This document shows positions 24,086 to 32,209 of a stretch of DNA of 64,000 bases, in pieces. The first letter of the stretch is position 1; each line of letters begins with the position of its first letter. Made by a program: the position numbers and the translations under genes. The DNA lies in the NCBI RefSeq assembly GCF_000526795.1, contig NZ_JAGT01000001.1, positions 2,144,001 through 2,208,000 of the forward strand, written 5' to 3'. The notes beneath the pieces are model-generated. The model ran no database searches. It had not been told where the DNA came from and saw nothing but the letters and a program-made list of their open reading frames with translations. Origin of the DNA: Ruminococcus flavefaciens AE3010. Lineage in GTDB: Bacteria; Bacillota; Clostridia; Oscillospirales; Ruminococcaceae.

Positions 24086-24324
24086 GGTTATCCACGGAAG
24101 AATCTCCGAATAGTCGTCCCTGTACCAGCGGAATTCGGTAGGATTGTCAAAGGGGTCGTAGCTGTCGGTCTTTGTGGACTCTCTGTACTCCTTTTCCTTG
24201 GCTTCGAGCTGCTTGGTGAGATTATATATTTCATGGTTGAGCGCGGCATATTCCGCACTGTAGCCCTGTGTTTCGTTTATTTCCGTATGTTATCCCTGCC
24301 TTTCCGAATATATATCTGCTTTAT

Positions 24325-24353
24325 ATTCTACCACAAAGCCGTCAAAAAGTAAA
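24325..24353 (-). promoter_or_regulatory. Promoter of the third CPBP protease gene
   Basis: Minus-strand TTTACT (24353-24348), 17 bp, TAGAAT (24330-24325). It lies 38 bp upstream of the ACG codon, supporting the longer reading frame. Confidence 0.55.
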
Positions 24354-24369
24354 GGGATACACATAATTT

Positions 24370-26679
24370 TCATTTTGCGGCAGAGATACTCAGTCCCTGA
24401 GCACTTTCGGCAGTATAGGGCTTGTCCGTACCCTTGACCGTAAGGGATATCCGCTTTCCGCTGCGGACAGCCTTTATCTCCGCTTCAACAGCGCCGCTGC
24501 GGTCATATATGACGGCCTCCGCGGTACAGCCCTCCTCCATGCCGTAAATGACTATCCTCATGCCGTCTGCGTAATCGTAGTCCGCAGTATCCTTGAAGCT
24601 GCCGTAAACTATTATGGAATTTGGCTTTGCATATAACGGCAGACCGAAGTAATCGTACTTCTTCGTGTACCAGCTGCCGCCCATGAGAGCCTCCCCTGTC
24701 TGTATATCCGTCCAGACGCCGCCCACAGGCAGATAGAAGCTGCACTCTCCGTCCTCGCTGAAAACAGGCGCCACAAGCAGTGAATCTCCCAGCATATACT
24801 GAGTGTCCACGGTGAGGGCGCTGCGGTCATAGCCGAAGTCCACAGCCATAGCACGCATAACGGGGACTCCCGTCAGGTGGGCTTTGACTGCATTCGCCCA
24901 TATATAAGGCATGAGCCTGCCTTTAAGCTCCACAAAATGCCGTGATACATCGCAGCTCTCCTCGTCGAAATGCCACGGCACACGATAGGAGCTGTTGCCG
25001 TGATATCGGGAATGAGTGGACATGAGCCCGAAAGCTGTCCAGCGCTTGTAAAGGTCGGGCGTGCCCGTTGCCTCAAAGCCGCTGATATCGTGGGAGAAGA
25101 AGCCGAAGCCCGACATGCACAGGGAAAGTCCCCCTCTGAGGGTCTCCCCCATTGATTCGTATGAGGAGAAGCAGTCTCCGCCCCAGTGTACGGGGAACTG
25201 CTGACAGCCTGCCGTCGCCGCACGGGCAAAGAGACAGGCGCTGCCGTTGGCGGCTTCAAGAGCTTCAAAAACGGTCTTGTTGTAGATATAAGCGTAGTAG
25301 TTATGCATTTTATAGGGGTCGGAGCCGTCGAAATACTTCACATCGGTGGGGATACGCTCGCCGAAGTCGGTCTTTATGGCGTCCACGCCCATATCCGCAA
25401 GCTGACGTATCTTATCGGCAAACCAGCTCCGCGCCTTTGGATTGGTGAAGTCGATTATGCTCATGCCGGGCTGCCACATATCGCACTGGAACACCGAGCC
25501 GTCCCTGTTTTTCAGCAGATATCCCCTGTCAAGGCACTCCCTGAAGGCAGCAGACCTCTGACCGATATAGGGATTTATCCAAACGCATATCCTTATGCCT
25601 TTGGCTTTGAGCCGCTCTATCATCGCCTTCGGGTCGCTGAATTTCCTGTCATCCCACTCAAAGCCGCACCACTCGAATTCCTTCATCCAGAAGCAGTCGA
25701 AGTGGAAAACGTCAAGGGGTATGTTTCTCTGCTTCATCTCATCGATAAAGAAGCTGACCGTCTTTTCGTCGTACTCCGTAGTAAATGACGTGGACAGCCA
25801 CAGTCCGAATGACCATGGAGGCGGCAGGGCAGGTCTGCCCGTAAGTGCTGTATACCGCTTGATGACTTCAGCTATGGACTCGCCGCCGAAGAGGAAGTAT
25901 TCAAGGTGCTCCCCCTGTACCGAAAAGGCTGTTTTCGACACGGTCTCGCTGCCTACCTCGAAGCTGACACGCTCGGGGTGATTGACGAAAACGCCGTAAT
26001 TTCGGGACGACACAAAGAAAGGCACAGACTTGTAGCTCTGCTCCGTACAGGTGCCGCCGTCGTTGTTCCATACCTCAACGGACTGCCCGTTCTTCACGAA
26101 TGAGGTGAACTTCTCGCCAAAGCCGTAGATGTACTCCCCCACGGCAAGGTTCAGCATCTCGCGGATATGGGTATTCCCGCCGTTGTCCCATTTGTCGAAG
26201 AATCGCTTGTCAGCCTCTGCGGACTCACGGGCGCTTCTGTGCCACGGCTCCTCCTCGATTATGGAGGTGGTGCGCCAGCCCGACTTTGTAAGGAGCCTGT
26301 CCCCGTACCAGTAGGAGATATCCCAGTCCTTTTTGCTCTTGCCTATTCTAACGGAGGTCTTTCCAGAGATGAGCTCCCAGCCGCTGCGGTGTTTTTTTAT
26401 CACCGGCTTGAAGTCCTTGTCCTCGTTCAGTGCAAAAGCAGGAGCGGTCTTTCTCTCGCCGCTGAAATGCTCGATGCGGACCTTGATGCTGTTTTCAAGG
26501 GTAGAGGTGAACCTCACCGTGAACATGGGGCCGCCCAGAGTCATGCCCCTGTTGGAGATGAAGCTGGAAGCGGCATAGACCGTGATTGAGTTTTCATCGG
26601 CTTCCGTGTCATATATCTGCACAGCCCAGCGGACATTATAGCCCGTCCTGCTGAGCCAGTATCCGTCGGAGATCTTCAT
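24370..26679 (-). CDS. GH31 alpha-xylosidase (YicI-like)
   Basis: A 769-aa cytoplasmic enzyme (no signal peptide) of glycoside hydrolase family 31. The N-terminal beta-sandwich and a (beta/alpha)8 barrel are visible. The nucleophile is Asp438 in IKTDFGE and the acid/base is Asp502 in HWGGDCFSSYESM, with spacing as in E. coli YicI. DISGFEATG and HSRYHGNS also match. It would release alpha-1,6-linked xylose from xyloglucan-type oligosaccharides after import. AAAGGAG precedes the ATG. It diverges from the GH10/GH43 enzyme gene, and both carry a TTGAACGAAAAA motif upstream. A plain alpha-glucosidase is the alternative. Confidence 0.92.
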   Translation of the reverse strand: MKISDGYWLSRTGYNVRWAVQIYDTEADENSITVYAASSFISNRGMTLGGPMFTVRFTSTLENSIKVRIEHFSGERKTAPAFALNEDKDFKPVIKKHRSGWELISGKTSVRIGKSKKDWDISYWYGDRLLTKSGWRTTSIIEEEPWHRSARESAEADKRFFDKWDNGGNTHIREMLNLAVGEYIYGFGEKFTSFVKNGQSVEVWNNDGGTCTEQSYKSVPFFVSSRNYGVFVNHPERVSFEVGSETVSKTAFSVQGEHLEYFLFGGESIAEVIKRYTALTGRPALPPPWSFGLWLSTSFTTEYDEKTVSFFIDEMKQRNIPLDVFHFDCFWMKEFEWCGFEWDDRKFSDPKAMIERLKAKGIRICVWINPYIGQRSAAFRECLDRGYLLKNRDGSVFQCDMWQPGMSIIDFTNPKARSWFADKIRQLADMGVDAIKTDFGERIPTDVKYFDGSDPYKMHNYYAYIYNKTVFEALEAANGSACLFARAATAGCQQFPVHWGGDCFSSYESMGETLRGGLSLCMSGFGFFSHDISGFEATGTPDLYKRWTAFGLMSTHSRYHGNSSYRVPWHFDEESCDVSRHFVELKGRLMPYIWANAVKAHLTGVPVMRAMAVDFGYDRSALTVDTQYMLGDSLLVAPVFSEDGECSFYLPVGGVWTDIQTGEALMGGSWYTKKYDYFGLPLYAKPNSIIVYGSFKDTADYDYADGMRIVIYGMEEGCTAEAVIYDRSGAVEAEIKAVRSGKRISLTVKGTDKPYTAESAQGLSISAAK

Positions 26680-26709
26680 TGTATCAGCTCCTTTGTTGAT
26701 GTTGTACTA

Positions 26710-26738
26710 ATCATAACATTTTTTTCGTTCAATTTCAA
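26710..26738 (-). promoter_or_regulatory. Promoter of the GH31 gene with TTGAACGAAAAA motif
   Basis: Minus-strand TTGAAA (26738-26733), 17 bp, TATGAT (26715-26710). The spacer holds TTGAACGAAAAA (26732-26721), which recurs upstream of the divergent xylanase gene. Confidence 0.6.
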
Positions 26739-27079
26739 TGGAAATCCTTTTTTATATTCAAAAAATCCACCTGTCCGTTTTTTTACAAATGGTAATCTTA
26801 TTCATGCGGTTTTCCACATGTATATCACTATTTGTGCCTTGCGGAGCATAAAAATCTCTTTGCCGAAAAATGGACTGATGCAGGCTTTTTGCCGATTCTG
26901 TCAGGATAACGCGATATTACGCCGTATGCAGATAACATGATACATCATGCAAAATATCACTGATTTCTTACGATTTTATTTTTATGCTAAAAATAGTAAC
27001 TTGTTTACCGCAATTTTAAATCAGTGCGCAAATTTTGGGCATTTCCTGCGTTTTGTACACCTAATCTTTATTTTTTAGG
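26739..27079. other. Long divergent intergenic region
   Basis: AT-rich, no ORF with an RBS. A small hairpin (CCTAA/TTAGG around TCTTTATTTT) lies at 27060-27079 just upstream of the xylanase promoter. The length suggests regulator binding sites, none of which I can assign. Confidence 0.45.
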
Positions 27080-27108
27080 TTGCAATCTTTAATACATTAG
27101 GGTAAAAT
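27080..27108 (+). promoter_or_regulatory. Promoter of the GH10/GH43 xylanase gene
   Basis: TTGCAA (27080-27085), 17 bp, TAAAAT (27103-27108). The TATAAT at 27168 lies too close to the RBS to be the -10 box. Confidence 0.6.
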
Positions 27109-27148
27109 GGGAGTAACAGCATAAAATGATATAAAATATATCATGACG

Positions 27149-27160
27149 TTGAACGAAAAA
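27149..27160 (+). promoter_or_regulatory. TTGAACGAAAAA motif in the xylanase leader
   Basis: An exact 12-base copy of the motif in the divergent GH31 promoter, about 35 nt downstream of the predicted start of transcription and 30 nt before the ATG. A shared repressor site is a plausible reading. Confidence 0.45.
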
Positions 27161-27189
27161 TATACATTATAATGAGGAGGAGAATGTAA

Positions 27190-30100
27190 ATGAAAGCAAA
27201 AAAGTTTATTGCCGGTCTTACGGCAGCAAGCTGCCTTTCAGGGGTTGTAGCCACAATGCCCGACGTCGTACTGCGCACATATGCTGCAGAGATCGTTTCA
27301 AATGATTTCGAGTGCAGTTACGAAGGCTGGTATAATGAAGGCGATTACACTGAGCTCACAGCTCAGCCCGGAGGCGGCGCAGGATCTTCACGAGGCATGA
27401 AGATCACAGGACGTCTCAGCAAGGAGGAAGGCGTAGCTTCTTCAAAGGGTCTTTACCTTTTCGGCGGCGACAAGTACACCTACAGTGTTAAGGTATACAG
27501 CGAGACCACTCAGAAGTTCCACTTCACTCTTCTTACTATCGACGATGAAACAGGCGAGGAAAGAACTGTTGAGCTCGATTCCAAGAACGTAAAGGCCGGC
27601 GAGTGGACAGAGCTTAAGGGTACTGACAGAGCTTCTAAGGCGAGCTACGAGTACAAGCTCAGGATCTATACAGATTCAACCGATGACTTCTCGTTCGATG
27701 ATTTCCTTATCATGGGTGACAAGGCAGCTAATGAGGCACATGCTGCTCCCGCAGGCAAGGGACTCAAGGACGAATTCGCAAAGTACTTCCGCGTAGGTAA
27801 TATCCTCAACGGCGGTACTGTAACAAACAGCGGTATCACAGGTATTATCCTGAAGGATCACAACGCTATCGAGTGCGAGAACGAGACAAAGCCTGATGCT
27901 ACTATCGTTCAGAACGGCTCAACAAATACAAACGTCAAGGTTTCACTCAGCCGCTGCGCAGCTATCTGCGACTTCGCACAGAAGAACAATATCGCTTTCA
28001 GAGGACATACCCTCGTATGGCACAGCCAGACTCCTGACTGGTTCTTCAAGACAGACTTCAGCAATAACGGCTCATGGGTAAACACAACTGTAATGGATCA
28101 GCGTATGGAAAGCTACATAAAGAATATGTTCAATGCTTTCGCTACTCAGTATCCACAGCTCAACCTTTACTCATACGACGTATGTAACGAGGTTATCAAC
28201 GACGGTACAGCTTCACAGGGCGGTGTAAGACCTTCAAACGGTAACGGAAGCTCCAAGTGGGCTCAGGTTTACGGCGGCAACGGCTTCGTTGAAAAGGCTT
28301 TCACCTATGCAAGAAAGTACGCTCCCGAGGGCTGTCAGCTCTTCTACAACGACTATAACGAGTTCGCTAACGACAAGCAGAACTGTATCATCAATACTAT
28401 CCTCAAACCTCTCAAGGCTAAGGGACTCATCGACGGTATGGGTATGCAGTCTCACCTCAACTGCGCTGCAAGCAACGCATGGGGCGATACAAACTCTTAC
28501 CTCGCTGCTATGGATAAGTACCTCAACCTCGGTCTCGATGTTCAGGTAACAGAGCTCGACCTCTCAACTGAGGGCGGCAAGTACTCAATGGCAGACCAGG
28601 CTAACAAGTACAAGGCTATCTTCAAACACGCTATGGACTGGAATAAAAACCATCCAAACGGACCTTTCGTATCACTCGTTCAGGTCTGGGGACCAAACGA
28701 CAACAACTCATGGGTCGGTACAGATAAGTCAAGCGGCAGAAGCAACGCTCCTCTCCTGTACAACGGAAGCAACCAGCCTAAGGAAGCTTACAGCGCTATA
28801 ACAAGCCTCGTTCCCGACAGCGACTGGGGAACAGGTATCCCGTACACAGGTCCGAGAGCTAACGGCGGCGGTACTTATGTTCCACCCGAGCCGCCTAAGG
28901 CTGACGAGAGAGGCTACTGGTTTGAAAGCACATTCGAGAACGGCACAGACAACTGGACAGGCAGAGGCTCTGCTTCAGTTGATACAAGCAGCTCCGCTAA
29001 GTACGCAGGCAGCAAGTCGCTCTATGTAAGCGGACGTGAAGCTTCATGGAACGGCGCAGCACTTACTCTTAACACACAGGCATTCGAGCCTGGTCAGGAG
29101 TACAGCTTCTCTGTAAACGCTATGACAAATTCAGGCGACGCTGTTACAGAGTTCAAGTTCACTCTCCAGTACAATGACGGTTCTGAGACTCAGTACGCTG
29201 AGATCGCTACAGCTTCCGCACCTAAGGGTGAGTGGGTACAGCTTGCAAACACAAATTACAAGATCCCCGCAGGCGCTTCCGATATGCAGATCTATGTTGA
29301 AACTACAGATGAGAACAATACTGTAGACTTCTTCATCGACAATGCAGTCGGTGCTGTTGCAGGAACTAAGATCCCCGGCGCAGGACAGCCTGAAGTTCCG
29401 AATAACGGTTCAAACACAACTCCTGTATCTACTACACTTCACTACGGTGATATCAACTACGACGGTTCTATCAACTCCTTCGACCTCGTTGAAGCAAGAA
29501 AGGGCCTCATCGCAGGCGGCTTCTCAGATTCAAACGCTCAGAAGGCAGCTGACGTAAACCAGAACAGAGAATTCAATGTTGCAGACCTTCTCCTCCTTCA
29601 GGAGTTCGTTCTCGGCAAGATCAGCGAATTCCCAGTAGAGAAGCCCGTAGTTACAACACTTGAAGATCCTTCAAAGTACGAGGCTAAGTTCAGCGGTCTC
29701 TCACTTGCAGAGAGCTTCAAGAAGCAGAACGAGAACAACCCGCTTTATACTCAGCGTTTCGGTGCTGACCCGGGCTGGATGGTATACGACGGAAGACTTT
29801 ACGTTTACACAACAGCTGATGAATTCGCATACAAGAATAATCAGATGATCGAAAACGACTATTCTTCAGGTTATATCAACTGCTTATCAACAGCAGACCT
29901 CGTAAACTGGACTGACCACGGTCAGATCCCTGTTGCAAAGACAAGAGTAAACGGCACACCTATTGCAAAATGGGCTAACAACGCATGGGCTCCTGACGCT
30001 GCATGGAAGAATATCAACGGACAGGATAAGTTCTTCCTCTACTTTGCAAACAACGGTTCAGGTATCGGCGTTATCACTGCTGACGACCCGACATTCACAA

Positions 30101-31092
30101 AGAATGTAAAGGATCCTCTCGGTCACGAACTCATTTCAAGAAGCACACCTAACAGTAACGTAACATGGCTCTTCGACCCGGGCGTTTACTATGATCCTGA
30201 TACAAAGACAGGTATCATCGCATACGGCGGCGGTGTTCCAAGCGGACAGGCTGCTCAGACAAAGCAGGGACGTATCGCTAAGCTCGGCGACGACATGATC
30301 TCAATCTCAGGTACACCTATCGATCCGGGTACACCTTACCTCTTCGAGGATTCAAGCATGATCAAGATCGGCAACACATGGTATTATTCATTCTGCCACA
30401 ACTGGAATGTTCCCGGTGGTACAAGCGTAAACGGTCAGTCATTCAGCAATGCTGATATCGGTTACATGACATCAACAAATCCGCTCAGCGGCTACCAGTA
30501 TCAGGGTGTTGTATTCAAGAACACAGGTACACAGAGACTTGATAACGGCGGTAACAACCACCACTCAATTATCGAATTCAAGGGCGGCTACTATGTACTT
30601 TATCACTCACGTCAGCTTGAGATGCGTATGGGCGTTAACGGCGGCAAGGGTCTTAACTACAGATCACCCTGTATCGATAAGGCAACTTTAAACAACGGCA
30701 AGATCACATGTAACGGTTCACAGACAGGTGTAAGCCAGATTGAGAACCTCAACCCATATGAGACTGTACAGGCTGAAACAATGTCTAACCAGTCCAAGAA
30801 CATAAGCATCAGCGGTGTTGGCAACACAACTGTAAAGGTAAAGAAGGGCGACTGGATCAAGGTCAGCGGCGTTGACCTCAGCAATGGCGTATCTTCTATC
30901 ACAGTAAAGGGAAGCGGCAACGCATACGTTAAGTTCTGTGTAGGTTCTACAACAGGTACTTGCATCGGTTACGGCGAGCTCAACGGCAGCGAGAACGAAC
31001 TCGCAGCAGTAGAGAATGACGTAAACGGCGTTAAGGATATCTACATGGTATTCAGCGGCGACTGCGAATTCGATTACTGGAAGTTCGCTTGA
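27190..31092 (+). CDS. CBM22-GH10-CBM22-dockerin-GH43-CBM6 xylan-degrading enzyme
   Basis: A 1300-aa secreted protein. Signal peptide about 1-33. CBM22 35-176. GH10 endo-xylanase 188-545: YDVCNEVIND carries acid/base Glu334, VQVTELDLS carries nucleophile Glu455, and HTLVWHSQTPDW is present. CBM22 576-722. Internal dockerin 750-812 (GDINYDGSINSFDLVEARKG, then NREFNVADLLLLQEF). GH43 835-1165 with DPGWMVYDGRLYVYTT, WAPDAAW and FEDSSMIK. CBM6-like 1190-1300. GH43 would remove arabinosyl or xylosyl units. Codon use is far more restricted than in neighbours (AAG, CTC, ATC, GCT, AAC dominate), as in highly expressed genes. GAGGAGG precedes the ATG; an ATG-TAA pair lies between them. Confidence 0.95.
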   Translation: MKAKKFIAGLTAASCLSGVVATMPDVVLRTYAAEIVSNDFECSYEGWYNEGDYTELTAQPGGGAGSSRGMKITGRLSKEEGVASSKGLYLFGGDKYTYSVKVYSETTQKFHFTLLTIDDETGEERTVELDSKNVKAGEWTELKGTDRASKASYEYKLRIYTDSTDDFSFDDFLIMGDKAANEAHAAPAGKGLKDEFAKYFRVGNILNGGTVTNSGITGIILKDHNAIECENETKPDATIVQNGSTNTNVKVSLSRCAAICDFAQKNNIAFRGHTLVWHSQTPDWFFKTDFSNNGSWVNTTVMDQRMESYIKNMFNAFATQYPQLNLYSYDVCNEVINDGTASQGGVRPSNGNGSSKWAQVYGGNGFVEKAFTYARKYAPEGCQLFYNDYNEFANDKQNCIINTILKPLKAKGLIDGMGMQSHLNCAASNAWGDTNSYLAAMDKYLNLGLDVQVTELDLSTEGGKYSMADQANKYKAIFKHAMDWNKNHPNGPFVSLVQVWGPNDNNSWVGTDKSSGRSNAPLLYNGSNQPKEAYSAITSLVPDSDWGTGIPYTGPRANGGGTYVPPEPPKADERGYWFESTFENGTDNWTGRGSASVDTSSSAKYAGSKSLYVSGREASWNGAALTLNTQAFEPGQEYSFSVNAMTNSGDAVTEFKFTLQYNDGSETQYAEIATASAPKGEWVQLANTNYKIPAGASDMQIYVETTDENNTVDFFIDNAVGAVAGTKIPGAGQPEVPNNGSNTTPVSTTLHYGDINYDGSINSFDLVEARKGLIAGGFSDSNAQKAADVNQNREFNVADLLLLQEFVLGKISEFPVEKPVVTTLEDPSKYEAKFSGLSLAESFKKQNENNPLYTQRFGADPGWMVYDGRLYVYTTADEFAYKNNQMIENDYSSGYINCLSTADLVNWTDHGQIPVAKTRVNGTPIAKWANNAWAPDAAWKNINGQDKFFLYFANNGSGIGVITADDPTFTKNVKDPLGHELISRSTPNSNVTWLFDPGVYYDPDTKTGIIAYGGGVPSGQAAQTKQGRIAKLGDDMISISGTPIDPGTPYLFEDSSMIKIGNTWYYSFCHNWNVPGGTSVNGQSFSNADIGYMTSTNPLSGYQYQGVVFKNTGTQRLDNGGNNHHSIIEFKGGYYVLYHSRQLEMRMGVNGGKGLNYRSPCIDKATLNNGKITCNGSQTGVSQIENLNPYETVQAETMSNQSKNISISGVGNTTVKVKKGDWIKVSGVDLSNGVSSITVKGSGNAYVKFCVGSTTGTCIGYGELNGSENELAAVENDVNGVKDIYMVFSGDCEFDYWKFA

Positions 31093-31137
31093 TCGCAAAC
31101 AAATAAGGGGCACAGCTCCTAAACCCTCAGGTTATAA

Positions 31138-31171
31138 CTGCTGCCGCTAACTGCACTACAAGCGGCAGCAG
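31138..31171 (+). terminator. First terminator after the GH10/GH43 gene
   Basis: CTGCTGCCGCT and AGCGGCAGCAG form a perfect 11-bp stem with a 12-nt loop, 46 nt after the stop codon. Confidence 0.7.
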
Positions 31172-31218
31172 ATTTATAATAATTCCAAAACTTAATTGTA
31201 AGGGACAAATCAGAACAG

Positions 31219-31247
31219 GAAAGCCGTGCTTAGGCAGCACGGCTTTC
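31219..31247 (+). terminator. Second terminator after the GH10/GH43 gene
   Basis: GAAAGCCGTGCT, loop TAGGC, AGCACGGCTTTC, then TTGTTG. Tandem terminators fit a strongly expressed gene. Confidence 0.75.
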
Positions 31248-31302
31248 TTGTTGCCCGAAATAAAATGGAGGGCAACAACGGGCATAGGTTTTGTTTACAG
31301 CG

Positions 31303-31319
31303 GGCGGATAATATCCGCC
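31303..31319. repeat. Palindromic repeat, GGCGGATAATATCCGCC type
   Basis: Perfect GGCGGAT/ATCCGCC palindrome flanked by TTTACAGCG and ACTACA. Same stem as copies at 32051 and 60768. Confidence 0.7.
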
Positions 31320-31330
31320 ACTACAAGAAA

Positions 31331-31352
31331 AGGAGTACCTCTCGGTACTCCT
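31331..31352. terminator. Bidirectional terminator at the XRE gene end
   Basis: AAAAGGAGTACC, loop TCTC, GGTACTCCTTTTTT, immediately beyond the stop codon of the minus-strand XRE gene. Confidence 0.85.
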
Positions 31353-31355
31353 TTT

Positions 31356-31583
31356 TTATATCTCAAATATATCATCGTAGCTGACGTTCAGCAGCTTTTT
31401 CAGCAGTATTATCTCGTCGGGGTAAAGGTGGCGCTGTCCCACTTCTATCTTGGCAAGGGCGCTCCGCGTGATGTCGCAGCCGTTGACCTGCAACCGCGCC
31501 GAGAGCTGTTCCTGCGTAATATCGGCTTTTTCACGCAGCCGCCTGATGTTGTTCCCTACCGCCTTTTCCACCTCTTTATTCAT
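31356..31583 (-). CDS. XRE-family HTH regulator
   Basis: A 75-aa single-domain Cro/CI-type regulator: NNIRRLREKADITQEQLSAR, then ITRSALAKIEVGQRHLYPDE. The start is taken at the ATG at 31583. An upstream TTG at 31592 is only 2 nt from GGAGG and unlikely. It diverges from a small membrane protein gene, and two TGCAC/GTGCA palindromes lie in the shared 138-bp gap, so it probably represses itself and that gene (inference). Confidence 0.88.
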   Translation of the reverse strand: MNKEVEKAVGNNIRRLREKADITQEQLSARLQVNGCDITRSALAKIEVGQRHLYPDEIILLKKLLNVSYDDIFEI

Positions 31584-31610
31584 AGTGCACAAATCCTCCA
31601 GTTAAATTTC

Positions 31611-31687
31611 TGCACTAAAATAAGTGCAAACCTATTGCTTTTATTATATCCATATGTTATAATAAAATTGCACCTAAATAGGTGCAA
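31611..31687. promoter_or_regulatory. Divergent control region with two TGCAC palindromes
   Basis: Palindrome 1 is TGCAC-N8-GTGCA at 31611-31628; palindrome 2 is TTGCACC-N6-GGTGCAA at 31668-31687, with centres 58 bp apart. Between them is a plus-strand promoter, TTGCTT (31635-31640), 17 bp, TATAAT (31658-31663). Palindrome 2 covers the expected transcription start of the small membrane protein gene; palindrome 1 covers the XRE promoter region. A third half-palindrome, GTGCAC, lies near 31585. Confidence 0.7.
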
Positions 31688-31721
31688 AACAGATAAAACC
31701 ACCATTAAGGAGGATATGAAT

Positions 31722-31973
31722 ATGGCTAACAGAATAAGAAGATGCTCAACCAAAAAAGAATTCGAGCAGTTAATCGACGACTATGTAACACAGGGGTATA
31801 AGATACAGTCTCAAGGCGAGAACAATGCATTAGTCGTAAAAGAAAAGAAAAAAGATCATGTTAAAGTCGCTCTTTTAACTGTATGGTGGACCTGCGGGAT
31901 AGGTAATCTTATCTATGCTTTAATGCCCGCAAAAATTGAAGATGAAGTCATGATTAAAATTGAAAATTCCTAA
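31722..31973 (+). CDS. Small membrane protein, unknown function
   Basis: An 83-aa protein starting at the ATG at 31722, 8 nt after AAGGAGG. The N-terminal 45 residues are charged (STKKEFEQLIDDYVTQGYKI) and a hydrophobic segment near 53-70 (ALLTVWWTCGIGNLIYALMP) is the only membrane helix. The longer open frame to 31248 runs through repeats and the divergent XRE gene and is not real. Controlled, by position, by the XRE protein. No named family recognised. Confidence 0.75.
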   Translation: MANRIRRCSTKKEFEQLIDDYVTQGYKIQSQGENNALVVKEKKKDHVKVALLTVWWTCGIGNLIYALMPAKIEDEVMIKIENS

Positions 31974-32050
31974 AGGTAGAAGCGGCTGAACCAAACGGTT
32001 CAGCCGCTTTCCTTATTTATAAAACGTGACGTCGAGTGACTACTTACAGC

Positions 32051-32069
32051 GGGCGGATAATATCCGCCC
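32051..32069. repeat. Palindromic repeat, GGGCGGATAATATCCGCCC type
   Basis: A perfect palindromic copy of the 31303 repeat, followed by CTACAC. Part of a block of several different hairpins at 32040-32160. Confidence 0.7.
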
Positions 32070-32128
32070 CTACACAGCACGACGGGCTGTCGAGGACGCC
32101 ACCCCCTACAGATTTCATGGTTACAGGC

Positions 32129-32147
32129 GGGCGGCGAAACGCCGCCC
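32129..32147. repeat. Palindromic repeat, GGGCGGCGAAACGCCGCCC type
   Basis: GGGCGGCG and CGCCGCCC around AAA, followed by CTACTACTCACTACTCAC. The stem differs from 32051 but the CCCCTAC flank is the same. Confidence 0.7.
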
Positions 32148-32184
32148 CTACTACTCACTACTCACTAATATCTACTCACTGAAA

Positions 32185-32207
32185 AAAGGAGACCAATGGT
32201 CTCCTTT
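32185..32207. terminator. Terminator of the spoIVA gene
   Basis: AAAGGAGACC, loop AAT, GGTCTCCTTT. It lies 3 nt beyond the minus-strand stop codon, with T-rich DNA on the minus strand side. Confidence 0.8.
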
Positions 32208-32209
32208 CT

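Noticed and set aside
27161..27173. TATAAT at 27168 as the -10 box of the xylanase gene
   Set aside because: It abuts the GAGGAGG site, so transcription would begin within or after the RBS. The TTGCAA-17-TAAAAT promoter at 27080-27108 fits better.
31248..31721. N-terminal extension of the small membrane protein ORF
   Set aside because: It passes through a terminator, a palindromic repeat and the divergent XRE gene. The real start at 31722 has an AAGGAGG site.
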